A stretch of DNA of 64,000 nt from Natrinema pellirubrum DSM 15624 (GTDB taxonomy: Archaea; Halobacteriota; Halobacteria; Halobacteriales; Natrialbaceae): positions 2,480,001 to 2,544,000 of the forward strand of contig NC_019962.1 of the NCBI RefSeq assembly GCF_000230735.2, given 5' to 3'. Made by a program: the position numbers and the translations under genes. The notes under the pieces were generated by a model, which saw only the letters and a program-made list of their open reading frames with translations, was not told the DNA's origin and did no database searches. The first letter of the stretch is position 1, and each line of letters opens with the position of its first letter. Shown piece after piece: positions 44,853 through 52,816 of the stretch.

Positions 44853-45148
44853 GACACGTTGGGATTTGAATCAGACCGAGGTTCTGCGAGCGTAGCGAGC
44901 AGGTTCTCGGGCGTGGTTCAAATCCCATCCCCACCGTCTTCTCACGAGAACGAGACGACGAGCGAAGTCGTTCGAAACGGCTTCGCCGTTTCGTGATGAC
45001 GAAAGACGCCCAGCGTCTTTCGAACCACGAGGAGTCTCTCGAGCGGAAAACGAAACGGTGAGGTTTGAATCAGCGAGTGAAACGACCGCGCTCGGGTGTT
45101 GGTTTTGCGATCTCAGACTTCGTTCGGCGAGCGTATCGGTACATCGAC
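44797..45148. other. Gene-free scar region after tRNA-Ser
   Basis: 352 bases without a gene. Besides the two 34-bp repeats it holds inverted partial copies of the T-loop (GGGATTTGAATC at 44861-44872 and GGTTTGAATCAG near 45062) and perfect hairpins (for example GAAAGACGC-CCA-GCGTCTTTC around 45001). It reads as repeated insertion and decay at a tRNA site. Confidence 0.6.
44915..44948 (+). repeat. 34-bp direct repeat, copy 2
   Basis: Identical to 44775-44808, 140 bases away, without the rest of a tRNA. Consistent with the second attachment site of a lost or reduced element. Confidence 0.85.
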
Positions 45149-45793
45149 TCAGGAGCGCGTTTCCTTCTCAAATTCTCGCTTCAAATACCGAGCGAGGTGG
45201 TCGGCAAACAGTTCGACGCCGGCTTCCGAGAAATCGATGTGTAGGTCTTCGGGTATCGAATCGGCAACCTCTTTCGCCGTCTTTTCCGCGACTGGTTTGA
45301 TGTTTTGTTCCTGAATACTCCAGTATCCCAGGAACAGAACGATGGCACTCGCTTCCGTTTCGGTCGCTGCCTCCAACTCGAAGTCGAGTATCTTCTTCGG
45401 CCCAGTTGGATCGTTCTGGTAGAGTTGAAACTGCAGCCCGTTCGTTAGCACGCCGAACTTAGCACCGGTGTCGTTGATGTATCCGTTCAGCTGATCGAGA
45501 TGGTCCGCTAACGTTCGCTCTGGTCCTTTGAACTCGTATACGACCGTCTTCGTATCTCGGATCGTATTCCCCTTTCCGGACGTGATGTAGTCGACGTAGC
45601 CACTCGGAACCGCGTATTCGCTCCGGAGGTCCGTCCCGACCCGCTCGTACCCTAACAGTTGGAAGTATCCCTCGTTGAGAAAGACCATCTGGACTTCGTC
45701 CTCCGAAAAATCACGTGAGACGATCTCTCCGATATCGTTCAACACGTCGGTAAATTCGGAGGTCTCGAGCAAGAATTCGGGGTCGGTCTCCAT
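45149..45793 (-). CDS. Orphan restriction-type nuclease domain protein
   Basis: 214 residues resembling only the N-terminal nuclease domain of type I HsdR or type IIG enzymes. PD-(D/E)xK residues are visible as Asp68 (GYVDYITSG), Glu87 and Lys89 (VVYEFKGPER), followed by HLDQLNGYINDTGAKFGVLT and NGLQFQLYQND, as at the start of the restriction enzyme at 52817. No methylase or helicase follows. Codons are less GC-biased than in the neighbours, and it sits beside a tRNA integration scar, so it is probably acquired. It may be a remnant or a complete stand-alone protein. Confidence 0.75.
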   Translation of the reverse strand: METDPEFLLETSEFTDVLNDIGEIVSRDFSEDEVQMVFLNEGYFQLLGYERVGTDLRSEYAVPSGYVDYITSGKGNTIRDTKTVVYEFKGPERTLADHLDQLNGYINDTGAKFGVLTNGLQFQLYQNDPTGPKKILDFELEAATETEASAIVLFLGYWSIQEQNIKPVAEKTAKEVADSIPEDLHIDFSEAGVELFADHLARYLKREFEKETRS

Positions 45794-45998
45794 ACCGCGT
45801 CTATTCTAGTACTCGAGAAGAGCGTTTCGAAAGAAAGGCCGTCCCGAGAGCCACTCTCGAGGCAGTCCTCGAGATACTAGCGGAGTCATAGCCCACCCGG
45901 ATCTCCGTACGGAGGCGTCGTCCGGTTGCTCGAGAACAGATGCGGCGAAGAAATCAGCGACGGTCGGGTCGCGACGCAGCACCGCCGGGCTCGAGGGC

Positions 45999-47042
45999 CT
46001 ATTCGTAGGACAGCTCGAGATCGAGCGTGCGCTCGAGGAGGTCCTCGTCGTAGTACTCCTCGGTCTGGCCGGGTCGCATCTCGTGGATCGCGCGGACCTG
46101 CTGGACCGTGTTACGGAAGTTCTTGAACGTGGCCTCGTCGACCATCTGGCCGTCGAGGGTGACCGCGCCGGTCCCCTCGGCCTTGGCCGCGTTGAAGCGC
46201 TCGATCTTGCTCACGTCGCGCTCGAGTTCCTCGGGCGTGGGCATGTGGACGGTGTTTGCCTGCAGGGTCTGTTTGGGATAGAGCGACCAGGAGCCGTCGA
46301 GCCCGAGCTGGGCCTCGTGTTCGACCTGATCCGCGTAGTCGTCGGCGTTGTAGAACGTCAGGCCGGCCCGTTCCTTGAACAGGTCGTCGAAGGGGCCGCC
46401 GATCGAGACGAGGCCGGCGGCGCTGGCCTCGTTCGAGAGCGCCTCGAGCAGGCCGTCCCAGCGAGGCATGCCGTCGCCGAGGTCACGGCCGCCGAGTTCG
46501 GCGGCGTAGTCGACGGGACCGAAGACCAGTCCAGTGAGCCGGGAGTCCTCGCCGAACTTGGCGATCTCACGCAGATCCGAGCGGGCGCGGCCGGTCTCGA
46601 TGATGATCGAGAGGCCGATGGAGCCGTCCTCGTAGCCGTACTCGGACTCGGCCTCGGCGACGACCTCGGCGGCGCGCTCGACGTCCTCGAGGCGGCCGAC
46701 CTTGGGGACGACGACGCCGTCGATCTCGTCGCCGATCTCGGCGACGAGCTGGTCGATCTGGTCGCGGCCCTTCTCGCGGTACTCCGCGTCCTCGTAGCTC
46801 CACTCGACGCGGGGCCAGATCTCGCCGGGGAAGTCGTACTCGGGAACCTTCTCGATGGTGTTCTCGAGCCCTTCGGCTTTCATGTTCGGCGCGGTGCCGT
46901 CCTCCATGTCGGGGACGAGCCAGTCTGGTGCCTGGAAGCCCTCGGCCTCGAGCGCGGAGACGAGGTACTTCGCGGAGTCGTCTTTTGGAACGGCGGCCGG
47001 TGCAGTCTGGAACGTACGGCAGAGTCGGATGTCGTCAGTCAT
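45999..47042 (-). CDS. citE: Beta-methylmalyl-CoA/L-malyl-CoA lyase (CitE-like)
   Basis: 347 residues of the CitE/HpcH lyase family. LVPDMEDGTAPNMKAEGLEN holds the metal-binding acidic pair near the N-terminus, VVVPKVGRLEDVERAAEV, SIIIETGRARSDLREIAKF (catalytic Glu) and GLVFGPVDYAAELGGRDLGD (second metal ligand) follow. In the methylaspartate cycle it cleaves beta-methylmalyl-CoA to glyoxylate and propionyl-CoA. It is the last gene of the glmS-glmE-mal-mch-citE run, 54 bases after mch. Confidence 0.93.
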   Translation of the reverse strand: MTDDIRLCRTFQTAPAAVPKDDSAKYLVSALEAEGFQAPDWLVPDMEDGTAPNMKAEGLENTIEKVPEYDFPGEIWPRVEWSYEDAEYREKGRDQIDQLVAEIGDEIDGVVVPKVGRLEDVERAAEVVAEAESEYGYEDGSIGLSIIIETGRARSDLREIAKFGEDSRLTGLVFGPVDYAAELGGRDLGDGMPRWDGLLEALSNEASAAGLVSIGGPFDDLFKERAGLTFYNADDYADQVEHEAQLGLDGSWSLYPKQTLQANTVHMPTPEELERDVSKIERFNAAKAEGTGAVTLDGQMVDEATFKNFRNTVQQVRAIHEMRPGQTEEYYDEDLLERTLDLELSYE

Positions 47043-47096
47043 GTGTTCGTATCTGAGTTCGTGATTGTCCGCGGTCGTTTGTGATAATCGATCGTG

Positions 47097-48158
47097 TTAG
47101 TTAGAACGCTTTCGGATCTCGGCCGTCCGCGTCCCCGAGTAGACGGGTTCGTCGTTCTGGTTGAACGCGATGTGCTGGAACCGGACGGTGCCGGCCGCGT
47201 CGCTCGAGGCGTCGTCCTCGGCCTCAAGGACGCGGGTGAAGGCGTAGACGGTGTCGCCGACGGCGACGAACGTGTGGAAGGATTCGTCGTCGAAGCCGAC
47301 CTCGCGCCACGTTTGCTCGTCCGAGCGAGCATGGCCGAGTGCCGTCGACCGGGTCACGTCGCCGTAGGTGACGATGTTGCCCGACGGCGAGTCGGACATG
47401 ACGTCGACGTTGTGGTGCTGTTTGGCGGTGTTGAGCGTCGACAGCGGCAGCGAGGCGACGGTCACGTCGTCCTGCGTGCGACCGCGCTCGTGGCGGTAGG
47501 CGACGGCGGCGTTCTCGTCGTCGGCGTCCTCGAGGGCCGCGACGAAGTCCTCGAAGTAGCCCCCTTCGGGTGCGATGAACTCGTCGGGGAGTGTGGGTTC
47601 GTCCTCGTCTTCGGCGGCCGCAGCGCCGCTCCCGTCCGTGGCCATCGGCTCGCGGCGCGGGATCATGTTCGTCCGCTCGTAGGAACAGAGGACGTCACCG
47701 GTCTCGGCGTCGGTGCCGCGGGTGCGCCAGGAGACGATGCCGTACTCCGGTCGGGAACTCGAGGTCGCCGTGTTGACGACCTCGCTCTCGACGTGGAGTT
47801 CGGTGCCCGTGTAGACGGGTGCCTCGGGGAATCGAACGTCGGTCCGCCCGAGGAAGTAGCCGCCCTTCTCACTGAGGTCTTCGACGGTGATCCCCAGCGT
47901 CGCGGCGGTCAGATAGTCCGGGTGGACCGGCGGTTCGTCGAAACCACGCGCCGCGGCGGCGTCGCTACGCCAGTAGGCGGGGTCGTGGTTCAGGGTCTGG
48001 CTCATCCACTGTTCGTTGCCGAACTGGGTGAGCGTGAGGCCGGGGTCGTGTTCGATGATATCGCCCTCCTCGAAGTCCTCGAAGCAGTTGCCTTTCTCCT
48101 TGGTCTCGACTTCCTCGAGCGCCTGTGCGAACGTGTCCGGATCTGTCCAGTCAGTCAT
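47097..48158 (-). CDS. mch: Mesaconyl-CoA hydratase (MaoC-like)
   Basis: 353 residues with two MaoC hot-dog halves. FEEGDIIEHDPGLTLTQFGN, NHDPAYWRSDAAAARGFDEP and HPDYLTAATLGITVEDLSEK belong to the first; QHHNVDVMSDSPSGNIVTYG and VAVGDTVYAFTRVLE to the second. It hydrates mesaconyl-C1-CoA to beta-methylmalyl-CoA. Its start overlaps the methylaspartate ammonia-lyase stop by 8 bases. Confidence 0.93.
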   Translation of the reverse strand: MTDWTDPDTFAQALEEVETKEKGNCFEDFEEGDIIEHDPGLTLTQFGNEQWMSQTLNHDPAYWRSDAAAARGFDEPPVHPDYLTAATLGITVEDLSEKGGYFLGRTDVRFPEAPVYTGTELHVESEVVNTATSSSRPEYGIVSWRTRGTDAETGDVLCSYERTNMIPRREPMATDGSGAAAAEDEDEPTLPDEFIAPEGGYFEDFVAALEDADDENAAVAYRHERGRTQDDVTVASLPLSTLNTAKQHHNVDVMSDSPSGNIVTYGDVTRSTALGHARSDEQTWREVGFDDESFHTFVAVGDTVYAFTRVLEAEDDASSDAAGTVRFQHIAFNQNDEPVYSGTRTAEIRKRSN

Positions 48159-49428
48159 CTGCAGTCACCTCGTCAGTGTCGGTCGCTAACTGTTCGCGTT
48201 CCCGGCGGGCGATCGTCCGTCGCATCTCGTTCTCGACGATCATGTAGCCCTCGTCGAAGCCCATGCCGGGCTTTGCCAGCACCTGCGCGGCGTTGGTCGC
48301 GAGCGCGACGTGGGCGCAGGCCCGCGCGGAGGTCTCGGTCTCGTTGCAGGTCCCGCCGAGGTAGGCGCGGGTGTCGGTCCCCTCGCAGTAGCGGACCGCT
48401 TGCCCGCTGCGGTGGATGCCCCCGAGATCGGGGGTCTTGACCTGCACGAGGTCGGCGGCCCCCGAATCGACGAACGCCTGCACGTCCTCGAAGGTGTTAC
48501 ACCACTCGTCGGCGACGATGTCGACGTCGACACCGGCATCGGCAAGTCCCTCGCGAAGTTCGACCATCGCATCGATCTGGTCGGCACGGTTGCCGACGTC
48601 CATCGGCCCCTCGATCTGGATCGGGTAGGGGGCTGCGGCTGCCTCGAGGTCGGCGAAGTAGTCGACGACCTCGTCGCGGTCGTAGGGCGCGCCGAAGATC
48701 TCGCCGATCATCCCGTAGACGTCGATGTGGAAGCGGGGGTCGTAGCCCTCCGGCCCGAGTTCCTGGGAGCGTTCGACCAGCCACTCGACGTACTCGAGCA
48801 GCACTTCGCCGTTCTCGCCGATCTTCTCGACGCTGTTGATCAGCGCGTGGGGCAGGACCGGGACGCCCTTGACGAACATCTTTTCCGTATTATTGTAGCG
48901 GTCGTCACCGGACTGCCCGAAGACGGGGACCGGCTCCGTGGCGGGCTCGGTGCCCAGCGCGTCGGCTATCACGTCCGTCTTCGTGGTGTTTTCGGCCTCG
49001 GCTGCGGCGGCGAGTAAGGCCTGCGAGACGCCGTAGCGGATCGCGGTGTGGAGTCGGTCGCCCTCGACCTCCAACTGCTCGAGGGACTCGGCGTTGTCGA
49101 GGAAGTGGGTCGCGTCCCGGCCTTCGAGTGCGTCGGCGACGGGGCCCTCGATGACGGGGGCGTACTCGTCGGCTTTGAACAGCGGGTCGCGCCCGCCGGC
49201 ACCGGAGTACTGGACCGCGGCACAGTCGCCCCGGACAACGGTCTCGTCGGCGAGTTCGATGTCGACGATGATCGACTCGCCGGCCTGGCGAATCTCGTCG
49301 AAGCCGTCGGTAACGGGCTCGCCCTCGTAGGTGAACCCGTCGTGTTCGGCACCTTGCTTGATCGCGCGCTGATCGTCGAAGAAGAACCCGGAGTAGCCGG
49401 GCGTGGCGTGAATTCCTGTAATCTCCAT
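48151..49428 (-). CDS. mal: Methylaspartate ammonia-lyase
   Basis: 425 residues of the enolase superfamily. YGVSQALLAAAAEAENTTKT, FHIDVYGMIGEIFG, IQIEGPMDVGNRADQIDAM (metal Glu), IVADEWCNTFEDVQAFVDS (metal Asp) and LVQVKTPDLGGIHRSGQAVR (catalytic Lys) match the family; YLGGTCNETETSARACAHVA follows. It removes ammonia from 3-methylaspartate to give mesaconate. Its ATG directly abuts the glmE stop. Confidence 0.96.
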   Translation of the reverse strand: MEITGIHATPGYSGFFFDDQRAIKQGAEHDGFTYEGEPVTDGFDEIRQAGESIIVDIELADETVVRGDCAAVQYSGAGGRDPLFKADEYAPVIEGPVADALEGRDATHFLDNAESLEQLEVEGDRLHTAIRYGVSQALLAAAAEAENTTKTDVIADALGTEPATEPVPVFGQSGDDRYNNTEKMFVKGVPVLPHALINSVEKIGENGEVLLEYVEWLVERSQELGPEGYDPRFHIDVYGMIGEIFGAPYDRDEVVDYFADLEAAAAPYPIQIEGPMDVGNRADQIDAMVELREGLADAGVDVDIVADEWCNTFEDVQAFVDSGAADLVQVKTPDLGGIHRSGQAVRYCEGTDTRAYLGGTCNETETSARACAHVALATNAAQVLAKPGMGFDEGYMIVENEMRRTIARREREQLATDTDEVTADD

Positions 49429-50874
49429 TTAGACGTCACCCTGTGGCTGTGACTGCGGTCGGCCGATGAGCTTTCCGTCGCTGATCGCGTCGACGTCGTC
49501 CGCGACCATGCGGAACGACTGATCGCGGCCCTCGGTGTCGGCACGTCGGGAGAGTCGGGCCTTGTGAATCTCCTTGATGTCCTCGTCCATCTCGAGGTCG
49601 GCCCACTCGAAGATGCGGACGCGACCGTCGTCGTCGCGTGCGGGGAGGACGGCTCCTTTCGCGCTGTCGCTGGGTGCGAACGGCACGTCGAGTGCGCCCG
49701 AGTCGAAGGCCTTGAGCGTCCCCTGAACGACGTCGCCGTCGCCGTGTTCGAAGATGGTGTCCATCAGACAGCGGGTCTCGCGCTCGATGAGGTCCTGTTC
49801 CTCTTCGATGCCGTCGATGTCGATTTTCTGCTCGATGGCCATGTCGATGACCTGCCGCGTGGTGCGCAGGCCGGCCGAGTTGGCCTCCTTGGTCGGGACG
49901 CCCTGGAACTCCTGTGGGGACTTGGTGATGACCTTGTCGGGCTGGGCGATGGCGGCGGTCATGCCGCCGAGGCTGATCACGCCGTTGGCGCGGGCCTCGT
50001 CCGGCGGGAAGCCGCCCATCCACTCGTGGAAGACCGTCGTGACGACGACCTCGTCGGGCAGATACTCGTTGCCCAGCTTCTTCAAGGCGTTCAGGGCGGC
50101 AACGTCCTGCACGACATTGCCGACCTGCCCGTAGCCGAGGGTAATCGAGCGCACGCCCTGCGTGGCGGCGAGTTTCCCCTCGACCAGCATGACTGCGATC
50201 GCGATCGACGGCGGGACCAGGGTCCCCGTCAGGGGGCCGAACGGCTCGCGGTTGATCCGCACGCCCCGTTCGGTGTAGGCTCCCGCGAGTCGATCGACGA
50301 ACTGCCACTTCTCGATGGTCTCCTCGAGCCCGTGGCGCTTCGTGTACGGAATGTTGTAGGAGATCGGGCCGCCCTCGAAGCTCTGGAAGCCGCCGGCGAA
50401 GGTGATCGCCGCCAGCAGGCGGGCGTCGGGCGTCCCGTGGCGCACCTCGATCGGCGCGTCGACCGCGTCGATCAGCTGTCGACAGCCGTCGACGCCGTGA
50501 TTGACGGCGGGGAACCCGTTGAGCGTGTCGTCGCCCGTCTCGAGGGCCTTGTCCAGCCCCTGTTGGGCCTTCTCGTACTCGTTGTCCCGGGTGTAGGAGT
50601 CGATCGTGGTCGGCAGGAGATCCGCCTGTCCCTCCTCGTGGAGGTATCGCAGGAGTTCGATCTGATCGTCGAGCCGGGGGACGCCGGCCCGGGGCTGCAG
50701 AAGGGGCTTGTCGGCCGACTCGAGGACGTCGGCGAATCGCTTGTGGTCGGGCAGCGATTCGTGGTACTCGATGGCCTCCTCGAAGTCGACGTCTTCGCCC
50801 GTCGGCCAGTTAGATCGAATTTCCTCGTCGATACGCCGTAGCTCGTCGGACGGAATACGTTCGTCTCGTATCAT
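49429..50874 (-). CDS. glmE: Methylaspartate (glutamate) mutase, large subunit E
   Basis: 481 residues. A TIM-barrel B12 mutase subunit with LLQPRAGVPRLDDQIELLRY, NGFPAVNHGVDGCRQLIDAV, RHGTPDARLLAAITFAGGFQ, EGGPISYNIPYTKRHGLEE (glutamate-binding region) and FHEWMGGFPPDEARANGVIS. With GlmS and adenosylcobalamin it rearranges glutamate to 3-methylaspartate. Packed without gaps between glmS and mal. No B12 genes occur in this window. Confidence 0.96.
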   Translation of the reverse strand: MIRDERIPSDELRRIDEEIRSNWPTGEDVDFEEAIEYHESLPDHKRFADVLESADKPLLQPRAGVPRLDDQIELLRYLHEEGQADLLPTTIDSYTRDNEYEKAQQGLDKALETGDDTLNGFPAVNHGVDGCRQLIDAVDAPIEVRHGTPDARLLAAITFAGGFQSFEGGPISYNIPYTKRHGLEETIEKWQFVDRLAGAYTERGVRINREPFGPLTGTLVPPSIAIAVMLVEGKLAATQGVRSITLGYGQVGNVVQDVAALNALKKLGNEYLPDEVVVTTVFHEWMGGFPPDEARANGVISLGGMTAAIAQPDKVITKSPQEFQGVPTKEANSAGLRTTRQVIDMAIEQKIDIDGIEEEQDLIERETRCLMDTIFEHGDGDVVQGTLKAFDSGALDVPFAPSDSAKGAVLPARDDDGRVRIFEWADLEMDEDIKEIHKARLSRRADTEGRDQSFRMVADDVDAISDGKLIGRPQSQPQGDV

Positions 50875-51315
50875 CTAGGAACTAATAGTAGCGCGTTCCG
50901 ACTCCGTCGGTGTGATCTGGAGGTCTTCGCGCAGCGCGGCAATCGCGTCCTCGGGATCGGTTTCCGAATCGAAGACGCGGTCGAAACCGAGTTCGCGGAA
51001 GGTCCGACGGGTTTCCTCGAACTCGTCTTGCCCGACGGCGAGGTTGCCGCCGATGTAGGTGACCGCGTCGACGCCCGCGTCCTCGAGAACGCCTTGGAAT
51101 CCCTGACAGTCCTGCTCGGCGTGTCCGTAGAGCGAGGAGACGAGTACAGCGCTGGCGTCGTGGGCTTTAGCGGCCTCGGCGAACTCCTCCTGGGAGGTCT
51201 GGACACCGAGGTTCACGACATCGAAGCCGGCTGCGCTGAAGGCTTGCTCTAGGATTGTGATGCCAACGACGTGGGCATCGGAGCCGATCACGCCGAGGAC
51301 GACCGTTTGGGACAT
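50875..51315 (-). CDS. glmS: Methylaspartate (glutamate) mutase, cobalamin-binding subunit S
   Basis: 146 residues with the base-off B12 signature: D13-x-H15-x-x-G18 (GVIGSDAHVVGITILEQAF), VSSLYGHAEQDCQGF, and TYIGGNLAVG. His15 ligates cobalt. The start at 51315 is preferred over ATG 51330 because the reverse-strand TATA box (51343-51348) would place transcription near 51319, downstream of 51330. First gene of the methylaspartate operon. Confidence 0.95.
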   Translation of the reverse strand: MSQTVVLGVIGSDAHVVGITILEQAFSAAGFDVVNLGVQTSQEEFAEAAKAHDASAVLVSSLYGHAEQDCQGFQGVLEDAGVDAVTYIGGNLAVGQDEFEETRRTFRELGFDRVFDSETDPEDAIAALREDLQITPTESERATISS

Positions 51316-51342
51316 CGTACTCGGACTCATGAGCGACCGGGG

Positions 51343-51348
51343 TATAAA
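51343..51348 (-). promoter_or_regulatory. TATA box of the methylaspartate operon
   Basis: The forward strand TATAAA reads TTTATA on the reverse strand, in AGGTTTATACCCC, 28-33 bases before glmS ATG 51315. This is good leaderless spacing and decides the start. Confidence 0.55.
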
Positions 51349-51492
51349 CCTAATGATCTTCCATGATAATACTCCTTAAAGATCCTAAGACCGTCTCAAT
51401 GGGTGATGTTCACTCAGCCCTCGGTATCTGCCACCAACTACATGATCGATGGTAAGGGTTTTGGTACTGGTTTGGCAAGGGGGCGTACAGAC

Positions 51493-52665
51493 ATGGGCGC
51501 ACTCTCGAACCTTCGCGTGCTGGATCTGACCCAGGTGCTGGCTGGGCCGTACTGCACGATGTTGCTCGCGGACATGGGCGCGGACGTGGTCAAGATCGAG
51601 CGGCCGGGCGGGGACATGATCCGGTCGAACCCGCCGTTCGTCAACGACCCCGACGAGGAAGCCTACGGGGGCTACTTCCAGAGCGTCAACCGCGGCAAGA
51701 AGAGCATCGAGCTGAACTTAGGCGACGAAGAAGATCGTGCGGACTTCCTCTCGCTGGTCGAAGAGGCCGACATCGTCGTCGAGAACTACCGCTCCGGGAC
51801 GATGGAGAAGTACGATCTGGGCTACGAAACGCTTACGGAGTACAACGAGGACATCATCTACTCCTCGATTCGGGGCTTCGGCGACCCGCGGACCGGCGAA
51901 ACCCACCGCCAGGGCCAGCCCTCCTTCGACCTCATCGCACAGGCGCTTGGCGGCGTCATGGAAACGACCGGCCAGCCCGACGGTCCACCGACCAAGACCG
52001 GCCCCGGCGTCGGCGACCTCTTTACCGCGACGCTGAACTGCATCGGCATTCTCGCCGCCGTGAACCACCGCGAACAGACCGGCGAGGGCCAGTACGTCGA
52101 CACCGCGATGTACGACTCGATGCTCAGCTTCACCGAACGCGCCATCTACCAGCAGTCCTACACCGGCGAGGCCCCGACCCGACGGGGCAACTCCCACCCC
52201 ACGCTCTTTCCCTACAACGCCTTCGAGACCGACGACGGCTACGCCGTCATCGCCGCGTTCAACAACAATCACTGGGCCGAACTCTGTGACATCATGGGTC
52301 GCGAGGACCTCGCCGAGGAGTATCCCACGACCGCCGAACGCCTCGAGAGCCGCGATCACCTCCGCGGCGAGATCTCGGAGTGGGCACTCGAGCAGACCAA
52401 CGACGAACTCGTCGGCCAGCTCGAGGGGCGGGTCCCGGCCGCGCCCGTCCAGACCACCGAGGAGATCTTCGCGGACGACCACGTCCACGCACGCGACATG
52501 CTCGTGCCCGTCGAACAGCCCGGTGCAGACACCGACGTCGAGATCGCGGGCAATCCGATCAAGATGAGCGAGACCGAGCCCGAGCCCCGCGGTCGCGCGC
52601 CGCTGCTTGACGAACACCGCGAGGAAGTGCTGGGCGAGCAGGCAGAAGAGACGGCCGACGACTGA
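51493..52665 (+). CDS. mct: Succinyl-CoA:mesaconate CoA-transferase (family III)
   Basis: 390 residues of the CaiB/BaiF family. VLDLTQVLAGPYCTMLLADM, GADVVKIERPGGDMIR, KKSIELNLGDEEDRADFLSL and GQPSFDLIAQALGGVMETTG, with the nucleophilic Asp in GPGVGDLFTATLNCIGILAA. It moves CoA from succinyl-CoA to mesaconate. It is divergent from the methylaspartate operon across an AT-rich 177-base spacer. ATG 51493 gives the family start MGALSNLRVLDLT; the frame open to 51403 is not family-like. Confidence 0.94.
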   Translation: MGALSNLRVLDLTQVLAGPYCTMLLADMGADVVKIERPGGDMIRSNPPFVNDPDEEAYGGYFQSVNRGKKSIELNLGDEEDRADFLSLVEEADIVVENYRSGTMEKYDLGYETLTEYNEDIIYSSIRGFGDPRTGETHRQGQPSFDLIAQALGGVMETTGQPDGPPTKTGPGVGDLFTATLNCIGILAAVNHREQTGEGQYVDTAMYDSMLSFTERAIYQQSYTGEAPTRRGNSHPTLFPYNAFETDDGYAVIAAFNNNHWAELCDIMGREDLAEEYPTTAERLESRDHLRGEISEWALEQTNDELVGQLEGRVPAAPVQTTEEIFADDHVHARDMLVPVEQPGADTDVEIAGNPIKMSETEPEPRGRAPLLDEHREEVLGEQAEETADD

Positions 52666-52816
52666 ACTCGATTGGCCAGGACTTCGAGGCGTTTTGCGAC
52701 TGGCTCGACCGGGCCGCGTAATCGTTTGACACCGTCCAGCGGACTCCCGAATCTTACTCGTTAACGGCCTCTGCTACCAGTACTTTCTTAGGGTGACAAT
52801 TCAAGTGTCGCGTATC

